Shown here piece after piece: positions 43,504 through 51,608 of a stretch of DNA of 64,000 bases. A model generated the notes under the pieces. That model made no database searches, had not been told where the DNA came from, and saw only the letters and a list, made by a program, of their open reading frames with translations. Positions within the stretch are counted from its first letter, which is position 1. Every line of letters begins with the position of its first letter. The position numbers and the translations under genes were made by a program. Source of the DNA: Pantoea sp. WMus005 (GTDB lineage Bacteria > Pseudomonadota > Gammaproteobacteria > Enterobacterales > Enterobacteriaceae); contig NZ_JACBXU010000003.1 in assembly GCF_013415305.1 (NCBI RefSeq), positions 124,001 through 188,000 on the forward strand, written 5' to 3'.

Positions 43504-43528
43504 TTAGCTTCACATTAGCTAATGTGAA
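43504..43528. promoter_or_regulatory. 20-bp perfect palindrome and TTAGC direct repeat before the PmrR-like gene
   Basis: TTCACATTAG (43509-43518) and CTAATGTGAA (43519-43528) form a perfect 20-bp palindrome ending 24 bases before the small gene. It overlaps a direct repeat TTAGC (43504-43508 and 43515-43519) with 11-bp period, the spacing used by PmrA and other OmpR-type regulators, though the half-sites are only partly PmrA-like. It may be an operator, an overlapping double site or a leader hairpin. Confidence 0.5.
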
Positions 43529-43552
43529 TACGCAAACTTTCAGGCACCCGCC

Positions 43553-43654
43553 ATGCTCAAATTTTCATTAAGCGAATGTTTTTCTTTGGCTATTTCAGTA
43601 TTTACTGTGCTGAGCTTCATCTATCTGTGGTATACGGCACATAGTTTTTATTAA
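43553..43654 (+). CDS. 33-aa membrane peptide resembling PmrR
   Basis: A small gene translating to 33 residues: MLKFSLSECFSLAISVF, then TVLSFIYLWYTAHSFY. One hydrophobic helix fills most of it. From memory, Salmonella PmrR (about 30 residues) ends SSFLYIWFATY after a similar TTVFSVLVV helix; the present SFIYLWYTAH and the SVF preceding it align without gaps. PmrR is a PmrA-induced inhibitor of LpxT, which reduces lipid A phosphorylation. The gene starts 66 bases before eptA on the same strand. The ribosome binding site is weak (AGG eight bases upstream), so expression is not proved, but position and likeness argue for a real gene. Confidence 0.6.
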   Translation: MLKFSLSECFSLAISVFTVLSFIYLWYTAHSFY

Positions 43655-43720
43655 TTTTTACTAATCAATTTTAAAAACAATCTTTTTGGATTCGCTTCTT
43701 CAAGGTTACGGAATACCTTT

Positions 43721-45370
43721 ATGGCACGCTTCAGAATGAGTCAGCCTGTATTGCCCCGCATTACATTCATCCTGTTATTCTCACTCTATATTTCTGTTTT
43801 TCTCAATTTCGCCTTTTACCGCCAGGCTTACTCGCTTATAGAGATGAACGGGCTTAGCAAATATCTTTTTTTCCTCTCCATGCCAATCGTCGCTTTCTGC
43901 GTCATTAATATTGTGCTGACGCTTGCCTCATTTTTGTGGCTGGACAGGATAACCATTGCACTGTTTGTCATTGTCTCCGCTGCGGCTCAGTACTTTATTC
44001 AGCACTATGGCATCGTCCTTGATCGCTCAATGATCACCAATATGGTGGATACCACGCCAGCAGAAAGTATGGCGCTGCTGACACCAAAGATGATTGCGGT
44101 GATATTTTTTACCGGTATTTTTATGGCTGCTCTGGCCTTCTGGCCTGCGTTTAAAAAGTCGGTTCCGGTATGGAAAAGCGTGATTCAGCGCGCGGTGAAT
44201 CTGGTGATTTCTGTTGCACTGATAGCCATCATAGCCATGTTGTTTTATAAGGATTACGCCTCACTGTTTCGTAACAATCACGAGCTGGTGAAATCCCTGA
44301 GTCCGTCGAATTTCATTGCCGCCTCGCTCTCTTACTACAATCACCGCGAGCGGGCCAATCTTCCGCTGGTGAAAATAGGCGAAGATGCCCATCAACTTCC
44401 GATCATGCTTAATGGCCCCAAAAAGAATCTGACCATTCTGGTGGTGGGTGAAACATCTCGTGCCGCCAATTTTTCTCTGGGCGGTTATCCACGACCGACC
44501 AACCCCTTACTGGCAGAAGAAGACGTTGTCTATTTTCATGACGTCTCCTCCTGTGGTACCTCTACGGCTGTCTCTGTTCCCTGCATGTTCTCAAACATGC
44601 CGCGCAGACATTATGATGATGCGCTGGCCAGCCATCAGGAAGGATTGCTGGATGTGATTCAGCGGGCAGGTCTGAGCGTTTTGTGGCATGAAAATGATGC
44701 GGGATGCAAAGGGGCCTGTGATCGGGTACCTAATCAGGATATGACTGCCCTGAATCTTCCGGGAATGTGCATTAAGGGCGAGTGCTATGACGAAGTGCTT
44801 TTCCATGGCCTGGAGGCGTATATCAACCAGCTTCAGGGCAATGGCGTTATCGTGCTGCACACAATTGGCAGTCACGGCCCGACCTACAATCATCGGTATC
44901 CGCCGACATTCGGCAAATATACGCCCACCTGTGAAACCAATCAGATTCAGGAGTGTTCGCAGGACCAGCTGATTAATACCTATGACAATACTATCCTGTA
45001 TGCGGATTACATCGTCGATAAAGCGATTGAGTTACTCAAAGCCCATCAGGAGAGGTTTACCACCAGCCTGGTTTACCTTTCGGATCATGGTGAGTCACTT
45101 GGCGAGAAAGGTATTTATCTGCATGGCCTGCCCTATACTATCGCACCAGAATTCCAGACCCGTGTGCCGCTGCTGATCTGGCTGTCGCCCGACTACCAAC
45201 AGCGTTATGCGGTGGACTATGGATGTCTGAACCAGCAAGCAACCACGCAAAAATATTCTCAGGACAATCTGTTTTCAACCCTGCTGGGTATCACCGGCGT
45301 TCAGACCCGGGAATATGTTGCGTCGGACGATATACTGGCGACATGCAGGAATAAGCCTGGTCAAAAATAA
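43721..45370 (+). CDS. eptA: Lipid A phosphoethanolamine transferase (EptA)
   Basis: A 549-residue inner-membrane enzyme that moves phosphoethanolamine from phosphatidylethanolamine to lipid A phosphates, giving resistance to cationic peptides and polymyxin. Five membrane segments fill the first 175 residues; the periplasmic sulfatase-fold domain has Glu244 in VVGETSRAANFS, nucleophile Thr280 in SSCGTSTAVSVPCMFS and metal ligands in LSDHGESLGEKGIYLHG. The residue number of the nucleophile is the same as in Neisseria EptA. GGAA seven bases before the ATG supports the start. It follows a PmrR-like gene and a palindromic control region; in E. coli and Salmonella eptA (pmrC) is PmrA-activated. 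Unlike the usual order, pmrA-pmrB do not follow it. Confidence 0.95.
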   Translation: MARFRMSQPVLPRITFILLFSLYISVFLNFAFYRQAYSLIEMNGLSKYLFFLSMPIVAFCVINIVLTLASFLWLDRITIALFVIVSAAAQYFIQHYGIVLDRSMITNMVDTTPAESMALLTPKMIAVIFFTGIFMAALAFWPAFKKSVPVWKSVIQRAVNLVISVALIAIIAMLFYKDYASLFRNNHELVKSLSPSNFIAASLSYYNHRERANLPLVKIGEDAHQLPIMLNGPKKNLTILVVGETSRAANFSLGGYPRPTNPLLAEEDVVYFHDVSSCGTSTAVSVPCMFSNMPRRHYDDALASHQEGLLDVIQRAGLSVLWHENDAGCKGACDRVPNQDMTALNLPGMCIKGECYDEVLFHGLEAYINQLQGNGVIVLHTIGSHGPTYNHRYPPTFGKYTPTCETNQIQECSQDQLINTYDNTILYADYIVDKAIELLKAHQERFTTSLVYLSDHGESLGEKGIYLHGLPYTIAPEFQTRVPLLIWLSPDYQQRYAVDYGCLNQQATTQKYSQDNLFSTLLGITGVQTREYVASDDILATCRNKPGQK

Positions 45371-45588
45371 GCGTGATAAAACCCACAGTGGCTAAATACC
45401 GGCAACGCCTGTCAGAGTCTGAACGTTAAGCACAGACATTGCGCTAAGCGATCCACGATCTGTTGCCGTTTAATTTGCCTTAACGCTATAAAAGAATCGA
45501 TCAGTGTATCAGGCAGACCATCACAATCGAGCCTGAAAGCCACACCAGTCAGGTGAAATAGTGTGTTGAGGCAGGCAGAACAAAAGGG

Positions 45589-45620
45589 GTCCGGTCAGCA
45601 GGGTTGGGTGTTAACCGGAC
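45589..45620 (-). terminator. Possible terminator after the DUF4142 gene
   Basis: Stem GTCCGGT (45589-45595) and ACCGGAC (45614-45620) with an 18-base loop; on the minus strand it is followed by CCCTTTTGTT. The loop is long and the T tract short, so efficiency is uncertain. The 280 bases between eptA and this gene hold nothing else recognised. Confidence 0.4.
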
Positions 45621-45651
45621 AACCTCTTCATTTAACAACTGGCGAACCGCC

Positions 45652-46227
45652 TTACATCGCCATATGTTCGGCAGACTTAAGGTGCTGCTCTACAACAGGG
45701 GTGTGCGCTTCAGCCAGCGCCCTGACATCCGGATCTTTGATTTTCATTGCGTCACTCTTCAAAGTCGATAGCACCATTTTATGGTCCATGACGCCGGCGT
45801 TTTCCATATACATCCGGTCAAAAGCGCCGCCGCTCTGTTTTTCAAGTTTAGTGGCCATGGCTTTGTGTTTGGTGTCCGGCTCGGTAGGGAGCGTCACGCC
45901 TTTTTGCTTAGCGACTGCCTTAACTTTGGTCAAAGCGTCACCATGGTCTCCGGCCATTTTTTGTGCAAACGTTTTGACTTCAGCGCTCTGAGCCTTATTT
46001 AACGCAATTTTAGCGGCAGCAATTTCATTGATATTAGCCTGAGCCATATCTTTCAGCGCTTTTTCGTCGCCCGCGCTGAGCTTATTATTCGCTATGGTCT
46101 GCTCTGCGTTACCGCCCTGTGGGGCGCTTGTCTGGGTCTGGGTCTGGGCCTGTACGCTGAAAGTGCTAAATACAGTGACAACGGCTGACAGAGCCAGCAG
46201 CCCTTTCAAGGTTTTATTCATTTGCAT
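45652..46227 (-). CDS. DUF4142 domain exported protein
   Basis: A 191-residue periplasmic protein with a signal peptide ending at SVQA-QTQ and a Thr/Gln-rich linker. The DUF4142 domain is a ferritin-like helical bundle, with KALKDMAQANINEIAAAKIALNKAQSAEVKTFAQKMAGDHGDAL and AHTPVVEQHLKSAEH as the conserved core. Function is unknown; members are often induced by stress. The start at 46227 has AGGAG seven bases upstream; an ATG two codons later is also possible. It is convergent with eptA. Confidence 0.85.
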   Translation of the reverse strand: MQMNKTLKGLLALSAVVTVFSTFSVQAQTQTQTSAPQGGNAEQTIANNKLSAGDEKALKDMAQANINEIAAAKIALNKAQSAEVKTFAQKMAGDHGDALTKVKAVAKQKGVTLPTEPDTKHKAMATKLEKQSGGAFDRMYMENAGVMDHKMVLSTLKSDAMKIKDPDVRALAEAHTPVVEQHLKSAEHMAM

Positions 46228-47343
46228 TTTGTACTCCTGAATGTCATGGAAAAGGCGCATATCAGAGAAAACCTGACCGGCCTCAGATAGAACTCAGAAA
46301 CGAAATAATCTATTTGATCACTCAACGTATTGAACCAGCCACTCAGATTGCAATACCAAAAAAGGTGGCAGGGATTGGGGTAACAAAGAAATGAAAATTG
46401 CAGGCGCCACATATTGGGCAGCGCAATTTTCAATTAAACATGATGCCGTTCATGAATAACGGGTTTCACACATACCCTTCGTGCACTTTGCCTCCGCTAC
46501 GGCCTGATACGCTTTTAGGACCGGCTTAAACCTGTCTTTCTGGATTATTTGTGAAATTCACGCTTCTGCACTTCCCTCCTTTACTTCACGCTACTTTCCG
46601 CTTGCGCAGCACGTCATGGGTTTTCCGCAAAATTACCCGTTCCGCCTTGATGACGGGTCATGTTTTAAAGCTTGTTTAACGCATCCTTACATTACAGATA
46701 AGCGTCGTAGCAATGTCAGATAATCGCAAATATAAACAATAAACTGCAGCTGCACACCAATAATGACCCAAACCTTTCGGCTCGTTTAATGAGCAATTTT
46801 TTTCTTTGATAAGCAAAGAGTTGAGGGCGAAATTTATGCAGAATATGAAAATATCGTACAGCTTGCCTTTGCACCCTTTTAAGATTATTCTTAATAAGGT
46901 TGTGTTTTTCGACCGCTAAATTTTTTGTAATGCGTTTATCTACAGTAAACTCATACAACAAAGTTCAGCCCAGGTTTTTCTTCGCAGTTGGATGAACACG
47001 ACTGGAATCCGCTACAGCGTGCGTGCAGTAGCGCTTCAGAGCTTTCATTAACGTTCTGTGGACCGCGATATCGCTAAAGTGGCTTACTGTATCAAAGTTA
47101 TTCAAATGAATGATTATGTCTATGAAGAAATGAGAATTTAATCAATGCAATGCTGCTTAACTCCGCGTTCATTCCGTGGCAACAAAAGTATAAGATTACA
47201 CTTCCCTACTGCTACAGAAACAGTAGAGTGGAAGCACAGTTAACATAGTGACGATCTTTTTATCTAAAAAAGACAAAACTGTTAATATCGCCGCCTCGTT
47301 TTTTATTTCATACACGCACTGAAAAAAACTAAGGAAAGAGATC
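46228..47343. other. 1.1-kb AT-rich intergenic region
   Basis: The longest stretch without a recognised gene. A 10-bp inverted repeat, TGAAAATTGC (46392-46401) and GCAATTTTCA (46423-46432), encloses a 21-base loop and could fold. A minus-strand open frame at 46716-46961 begins with TTG and lacks a ribosome binding site, so I do not call it. Low GC compared with neighbours suggests foreign or decayed DNA. Confidence 0.4.
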
Positions 47344-47862
47344 ATGCTTAAACCTCTTGTTTTAAAATCAGCAATCGCGTTGGTTATAGCTTTTACAATT
47401 TTTGCTGAGCCAGTTTATGCAACCCCTGGAAACGGCAACGGTAATGGCGGCCAGGGCAATGGCAATGGCAATGGCAATGGCAATCAGGGTAATAGCGGTA
47501 AAAACAGAGAGCATGGAAATAAAGGACAGGGTAATCCCGGCGCAAAAGACAAACACGGAAATCGTAAGCACGATGGGCAACCCGATCACGTTGAGTCAGA
47601 TATCAACTTCTCTCTTGCGCGTAATCTTGCCGTCAATCATGGACTGGTTGGCTATCAGTCCCTTCCGCCAGGAATAGCAAAAAAAGTTGCTCGTGGTAAA
47701 CCTTTGCCTCCGGGTATTGCCAAAAAAACGTTGCCTCCATCAATGATAAATGAACTGCCCTATTATCCTGGCTACGAGTGGCGAGCCGTAGGAGATGACC
47801 TGGTGCTTATTGCTCTAAGCACCGCTATCGTAACCGCCGTCATCAATGGTGTCTTCGACTAA
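47344..47862 (+). CDS. CigR/RcnB-like exported protein with Gly-Asn repeats
   Basis: A 172-residue protein with a signal peptide ending at PVYA-TPG. The mature part begins with an Asn/Gly-rich low-complexity tract (NGNGNGNGNQGN) and a basic region, followed by the CigR signature LPPGIAKKVARGKPLPPGIAKK and YEWRAVGDDLVLIALSTAIVTAVINGVF, a hydrophobic C-terminal end. Salmonella CigR is a membrane protein that lowers virulence; the homologue's role is unknown. GGAAAG precedes the ATG. It is a single gene in AT-rich surroundings. Confidence 0.82.
   Translation: MLKPLVLKSAIALVIAFTIFAEPVYATPGNGNGNGGQGNGNGNGNGNQGNSGKNREHGNKGQGNPGAKDKHGNRKHDGQPDHVESDINFSLARNLAVNHGLVGYQSLPPGIAKKVARGKPLPPGIAKKTLPPSMINELPYYPGYEWRAVGDDLVLIALSTAIVTAVINGVFD
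47455..47484 (+). repeat. Hexanucleotide tandem repeat (GGCAAT)5
   Basis: Five perfect GGCAAT units in the Gly-Asn coding tract of the CigR-like gene. Each unit encodes Gly-Asn, so slippage would change length without breaking the frame. Confidence 0.9.
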
Positions 47863-48102
47863 CCACATTTTAGTGATTCAGTGTAATTAAGCCTGAACCT
47901 GACTGAATGTCCTGTTCCTGTTATTTAGCTGCCATGGGTAGTCACGATTACAACTCTGTTATTTACCGGGATTGCCTGTCGCATTCAGTTGCGCAGAAAT
48001 TATAAATCACTCGACATTTAATGGGTTAGTCCATGAGGCGTCGTTATTGAGCGTAAATGAATAGCGCAGCTAAAAGTAAGCAACAGGCTTTCTCTGAAAC
48101 CG

Positions 48103-49182
48103 TTACGGGCGGATCACCGTCAGCTTAAAGGGACCGCTATTTTCAGCGGCATGCGTGATGGCGCGATTAATATCACTCAGTGCAAATTCCGTTACCGCGT
48201 AATGGCTGAGATCCAGTAATCCTGCCCGGATCAGCCCCACGAGCGTGTACACAGCCTGAGGTTCATACATCCACTGTCCTTTAATCGTGATGAGATTGCG
48301 CATGATCCACGGATAAGGCAGCGCCAGATCATCCCCACCCAGCATGCCGACGCCCCCCATCAGCACCGCGCGACCATAGGGCCTCACCGACATAATGGCA
48401 TTGCGCGCCGCGGATGCCGGAGCTGAAGGCGGGAGCAAGTCCAGCATGGCGTCAATGGGACCCTCCGCAGCACTTTTCATTGCAGGAATATCTTCATCAG
48501 CGACACCGCTGAGCGTGACGGTTTCAATCCGCGAGCCAAACCGTTTCCTGAGCTCCTGCAAAACCCGCGGGTTGCGTCCGGGCGCGATGACTTTATTGAC
48601 TCCCATGGCGAGGGCAGCCAGCACGGCTGAACTGCCAAAATTACCGGTGGCCCCACTAACCAGTAAGTTCTCACCGGCTTTAAGTTCCATTGCCAGCAAA
48701 CCACCATAGGCCACCAGTAGCGTATTGATGGCGCACCATGCAGCGGCTTGAGCAGGATCGATATTACCCATTGCCACAGCATTTTCAGTGGGCACACGAA
48801 TCTGTTCAGCGAAGCTGCCATTCAGATGGTATTGCTGGATTTTTTGTCCGCCTTCACCCCGTGCACTCCAGCCCTGCAACACGATTTCAGGCGACTGCGC
48901 GTTATCTCTTGATCGGACGGTGGGATCGCAAAAAACCCAGTCACCCGGTTTAAGCCATGCAGCATCGGGCCCTGTTTCGCGCACCCGGCCAATGGCCCCA
49001 CACCCAGGAATAACCGGTGGCGGTAAAAGATATCTTCTGGCGCCACTGAATACTTCGCTGGCGTAGGAAAGAACGGGAGCGGCTACAACATCCACGATCA
49101 CCTCCCCTGTTCCGAGGATCGGCGGCGGGACATCCTGAATACGCAGTGGATTACCGAATGATTCGAGTACAGCTGCTTTCAT
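48103..49182 (-). CDS. Medium-chain dehydrogenase/reductase (quinone oxidoreductase-like)
   Basis: A 359-residue MDR superfamily enzyme. The N-terminal catalytic domain has PPPVIPGCGAIGRVRETG and the nucleotide-binding domain has LLVSGATGNFGSSAVLAALAMG. The zinc ligands of classical alcohol dehydrogenases are not evident (GCGAIG replaces GHE), so it is probably a zinc-free, NADPH-dependent reductase. Substrate unknown. The start at 49182 has GAGG eight bases upstream. It is divergent from an XRE/MmyB-type regulator across 104 bases, the usual arrangement for that regulator and an oxidoreductase target. Confidence 0.88.
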   Translation of the reverse strand: MKAAVLESFGNPLRIQDVPPPILGTGEVIVDVVAAPVLSYASEVFSGARRYLLPPPVIPGCGAIGRVRETGPDAAWLKPGDWVFCDPTVRSRDNAQSPEIVLQGWSARGEGGQKIQQYHLNGSFAEQIRVPTENAVAMGNIDPAQAAAWCAINTLLVAYGGLLAMELKAGENLLVSGATGNFGSSAVLAALAMGVNKVIAPGRNPRVLQELRKRFGSRIETVTLSGVADEDIPAMKSAAEGPIDAMLDLLPPSAPASAARNAIMSVRPYGRAVLMGGVGMLGGDDLALPYPWIMRNLITIKGQWMYEPQAVYTLVGLIRAGLLDLSHYAVTEFALSDINRAITHAAENSGPFKLTVIRP

Positions 49183-49286
49183 AGTGTTACCTCTCATCTG
49201 CTGTAGAGAAGACGACTATAAAAGGGCTTAACGGTGGCGAAAATAGACTAGTTTTATAGGGGTATAAATCACGACCAGGTTAACTC

Positions 49287-50057
49287 ATGCAGCCAAAAAG
49301 TGAATTAAGTCATTTCCTGCGTTCGCGCCGCGCCAGGCTCAAGCCTGACAGCAGGGATTTAAGAACCCGTGAAAGGCGTCGCACGCCGGGATTACGGCGC
49401 GAAGAGGTCGCAGCAAGAATTGGCATCAGTACAGAATGGTATACAAAAATCGAACAGGGCCGGGTAGACACGCTCTCAGACCGGATCGTCAGCGCGCTGG
49501 GCCGGGCGCTGGAGCTTGATAAGGTCGAGGTGCTGCATCTGCAGTCGCTTACTCGCCGGAAAACAGAGACTGAGAACGACGGCGTTATTCCGGAGGGCGT
49601 AATCAAACTGATTCGGAGCTTAGCCGAGCCCGCTTACGTCACCAACGCACACTGGGATGTGCTGATATGGAACAGCGCTGCTGCAGAGCTAATCACCGAC
49701 TTCGGCCAGTTATCGGTCAAAGACAGGAACATCCTGATTTTCATGCTGACAACAGCTGAGGCCCGTGCCCTGTTCGGAGACACCTGGCATAAAGAAGCCC
49801 AAAGAATGCTGGGCCTGTTTCATGCTGACTACGATCGAAATGCGCATAACCCCGCATTTCCATCGCTCATTAGCCGGCTTGAGCGAGAGTGTCAGGAATT
49901 CAGCGAATGGTGGAACGAGCATGTGATAGCTGCCCCCGTCTCCGGGACAAAATGCCTGACAGGCAAGGATGGCGTGAAGCGAAATTTCAGTTATTCCAGC
50001 TTCATGTCGAATGATGCGCCCGCGCTGAAGATGTCGATTTATGTGCCTGAAGGATAA
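49287..50057 (+). CDS. XRE regulator with MmyB-like ligand domain
   Basis: A 256-residue regulator. The N-terminal helix-turn-helix has the subfamily signature RRRTPGLRREEVAARIGISTEWYTKIEQGR, followed by a C-terminal MmyB-like sensor domain (AYVTNAHWDVLIWNSAAAELI) that binds fatty-acid-like ligands in related structures. It would control the divergent MDR gene. The intergenic gap has an 8-bp inverted repeat, CTATAAAA (49216-49223) and TTTTATAG (49252-49259), which may just be the two -10 elements. No strong ribosome binding site was seen. A convergent TetR gene ends four bases after its stop. Confidence 0.88.
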   Translation: MQPKSELSHFLRSRRARLKPDSRDLRTRERRRTPGLRREEVAARIGISTEWYTKIEQGRVDTLSDRIVSALGRALELDKVEVLHLQSLTRRKTETENDGVIPEGVIKLIRSLAEPAYVTNAHWDVLIWNSAAAELITDFGQLSVKDRNILIFMLTTAEARALFGDTWHKEAQRMLGLFHADYDRNAHNPAFPSLISRLERECQEFSEWWNEHVIAAPVSGTKCLTGKDGVKRNFSYSSFMSNDAPALKMSIYVPEG

Positions 50058-50060
50058 TGT

Positions 50061-50630
50061 TCATCGCGACAGCGGAATCAGGCCGGTCTCCTGATAGGTC
50101 ATAATCAGGCTATCGAAAAGGTTAATATCCTGACGCGTGCGGGCAATTAATTGCGCACCGGCCACTGCGGTGTAGATCGCAAGCCCGCGCTGAGCATTTT
50201 TCCCGGTATTATCAGGTTCCTTTTCATTAAGGACCTGCGTCAGCCACTCAACGTTTGCCTCAACGAAACACTGCACCTCGCGCTTCACTTCCTCCGGCAG
50301 ATCGTCATATTCCGCTGCCATAAAGCTGGAGAGACAGAGCCGGTTGGCATCTTCCAGCGATATACGGAAAATCTGCGGATAACGCTGCAGCGCCTCATCC
50401 GGTAACGCACTTTGTTCGCGGATGGTTTTTAAATTCTGCGCCGTGTCCTGCCAGTATCGGTTAGCGACGGCGGCCCCCAGGTTGGCTTTGCTGGCGAAAT
50501 GATAATAGATACTGGCATTCTTAATCCCCACCTCATCAGCGATGCTGCGAAAGTTAATCCCGTTATACCCATGATTCTGAGCAGCACTCTTTGCTGCTGC
50601 CAGGATAGCTTCACGTGCGTTCAGGCTCAT
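50061..50630 (-). CDS. TetR family transcriptional regulator
   Basis: A 189-residue regulator with an N-terminal helix-turn-helix (GINFRSIADEVGIKNASIYYHFASKANLG) and a helical ligand domain. The start at 50630 has AAGGA ten bases upstream and starts MSLNARE; an ATG 11 codons earlier lacks a site. It is divergent from a glutathione S-transferase gene, with two related operator-like sequences in the gap, so it probably represses both. Confidence 0.88.
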   Translation of the reverse strand: MSLNAREAILAAAKSAAQNHGYNGINFRSIADEVGIKNASIYYHFASKANLGAAVANRYWQDTAQNLKTIREQSALPDEALQRYPQIFRISLEDANRLCLSSFMAAEYDDLPEEVKREVQCFVEANVEWLTQVLNEKEPDNTGKNAQRGLAIYTAVAGAQLIARTRQDINLFDSLIMTYQETGLIPLSR

Positions 50631-50678
50631 CAGTCGGTTTTCCTTATTGAGGTTTAAACCCATTATAAAGAAAAAATT

Positions 50679-50758
50679 TTACCTGCCAACTGGTAGACAG
50701 AGCTTGACAGGCTAAAAGTCTGGCGCCACTATTTACCTACCAATTGACAGGTAGGTAA
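50679..50758. promoter_or_regulatory. Two TetR-type operators before the GST gene
   Basis: TTACCTRCCAAYTG occurs twice, at 50679-50692 and 50733-50746, 54 bp apart. The second copy is part of a perfect 9-bp inverted repeat, TTACCTACC (50733-50741) and GGTAGGTAA (50750-50758), 8-bp spacer. The right arm overlaps the ribosome binding site of the GST gene. Confidence 0.65.
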
Positions 50759-50765
50759 TTTAATC

Positions 50766-51473
50766 ATGACTGATATCAACAATGCATCTGCAGCTTCTTC
50801 ACTCCCCTCGATGAAAATCTATGACTGGTATGATGGCCCTTATCCTGCACGGGTAAGAATTGCCCTGGCGGAAAAAGGATTACTTTCTCAGGTGGAATTT
50901 ATTCCGATCAATCTGTGGAAAGGCGAGCACAAAAAGCCTGAATTTTTAGCGATCAATTATTCAGGAACCCTGCCAGTATTAGCGCTGAAAGATGGAACGC
51001 TGATCGCAGAGTGCACCGCGATTACGCAATATCTGGACGTGCTGGATGAAAACCCTGTTCTGACGGGCGTCACGCCGGTAGAAAAAGGCGTTATCCATAT
51101 GATGACCAAACGGGCTGAAATCGAATTTCTTGATGCGGTCAGCGTCTATTTCCACCATGCCACCGCAGGATTAGGGCCAGAGGTTGAGCTCTATCAGAAT
51201 GCGGAATGGGGTGAGAAGATGCGTGAAAAGGCCATCCGTGGCATGCACTATTTCGATGGCGTTTTACGCTCACAGCCTTATGTCGCGGGCAATACGTTTA
51301 CGATGGCCGATATCGCCGTAACCGGCGGCATGATCTTCGCGGCTCTGGTGAACCTTGTTGTACCAGACGAATGTACTGCTCTGAAAGCGTGGTATTCAAA
51401 CATCCAGCGCCGTCCCAGCTATCAGCAGTGGCAGGCACTGGTTGAAGCGGGCCGCCCTGTTTTCAATCCTTAA
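50766..51473 (+). CDS. Glutathione S-transferase family protein
   Basis: A 235-residue two-domain GST. The thioredoxin-like N-terminal domain shows MKIYDWYDGPYPARVRIALAEKG, then LPVLALKDGTLIAECTAITQYL, the glutathione-binding Ser/Glu region; the helical C-terminal domain has AGNTFTMADIAVTGGMI, the conserved N-capping motif. It would conjugate glutathione to electrophiles. It is divergent from the TetR regulator and likely induced by toxic compounds. Its 51526-51553 terminator separates it from the convergent ABC operon. Confidence 0.92.
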   Translation: MTDINNASAASSLPSMKIYDWYDGPYPARVRIALAEKGLLSQVEFIPINLWKGEHKKPEFLAINYSGTLPVLALKDGTLIAECTAITQYLDVLDENPVLTGVTPVEKGVIHMMTKRAEIEFLDAVSVYFHHATAGLGPEVELYQNAEWGEKMREKAIRGMHYFDGVLRSQPYVAGNTFTMADIAVTGGMIFAALVNLVVPDECTALKAWYSNIQRRPSYQQWQALVEAGRPVFNP

Positions 51474-51525
51474 TTTCAGGATATTGCGTTTACAGGCTCA
51501 TCTGAATCACCCAGCCTGGCTGAAA

Positions 51526-51553
51526 AAAACCCCGGAAATGCTTCCGGGGTTTT
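51526..51553. terminator. Bidirectional terminator
   Basis: A 12-bp perfect stem, AAAACCCCGGAA (51526-51537) and TTCCGGGGTTTT (51542-51553), 4-base loop, between the convergent GST gene and ABC transporter operon. A and T runs on both sides serve both directions. Confidence 0.92.
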
Positions 51554-51608
51554 CTGATTTTAAGACACGCAGATTAGCGGCTTAGCGGTAATACGTTCCC
51601 CTGCTGCT

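Noticed and set aside
46716..46961. 81-codon minus-strand frame starting with TTG
   Set aside because: No ribosome binding site and low-complexity, AT-driven composition; no recognisable domain.
47455..47484. GGCAAT repeats as part of a CRISPR or other array
   Set aside because: They are contiguous six-base units without spacers and lie in frame in a Gly-Asn coding tract.
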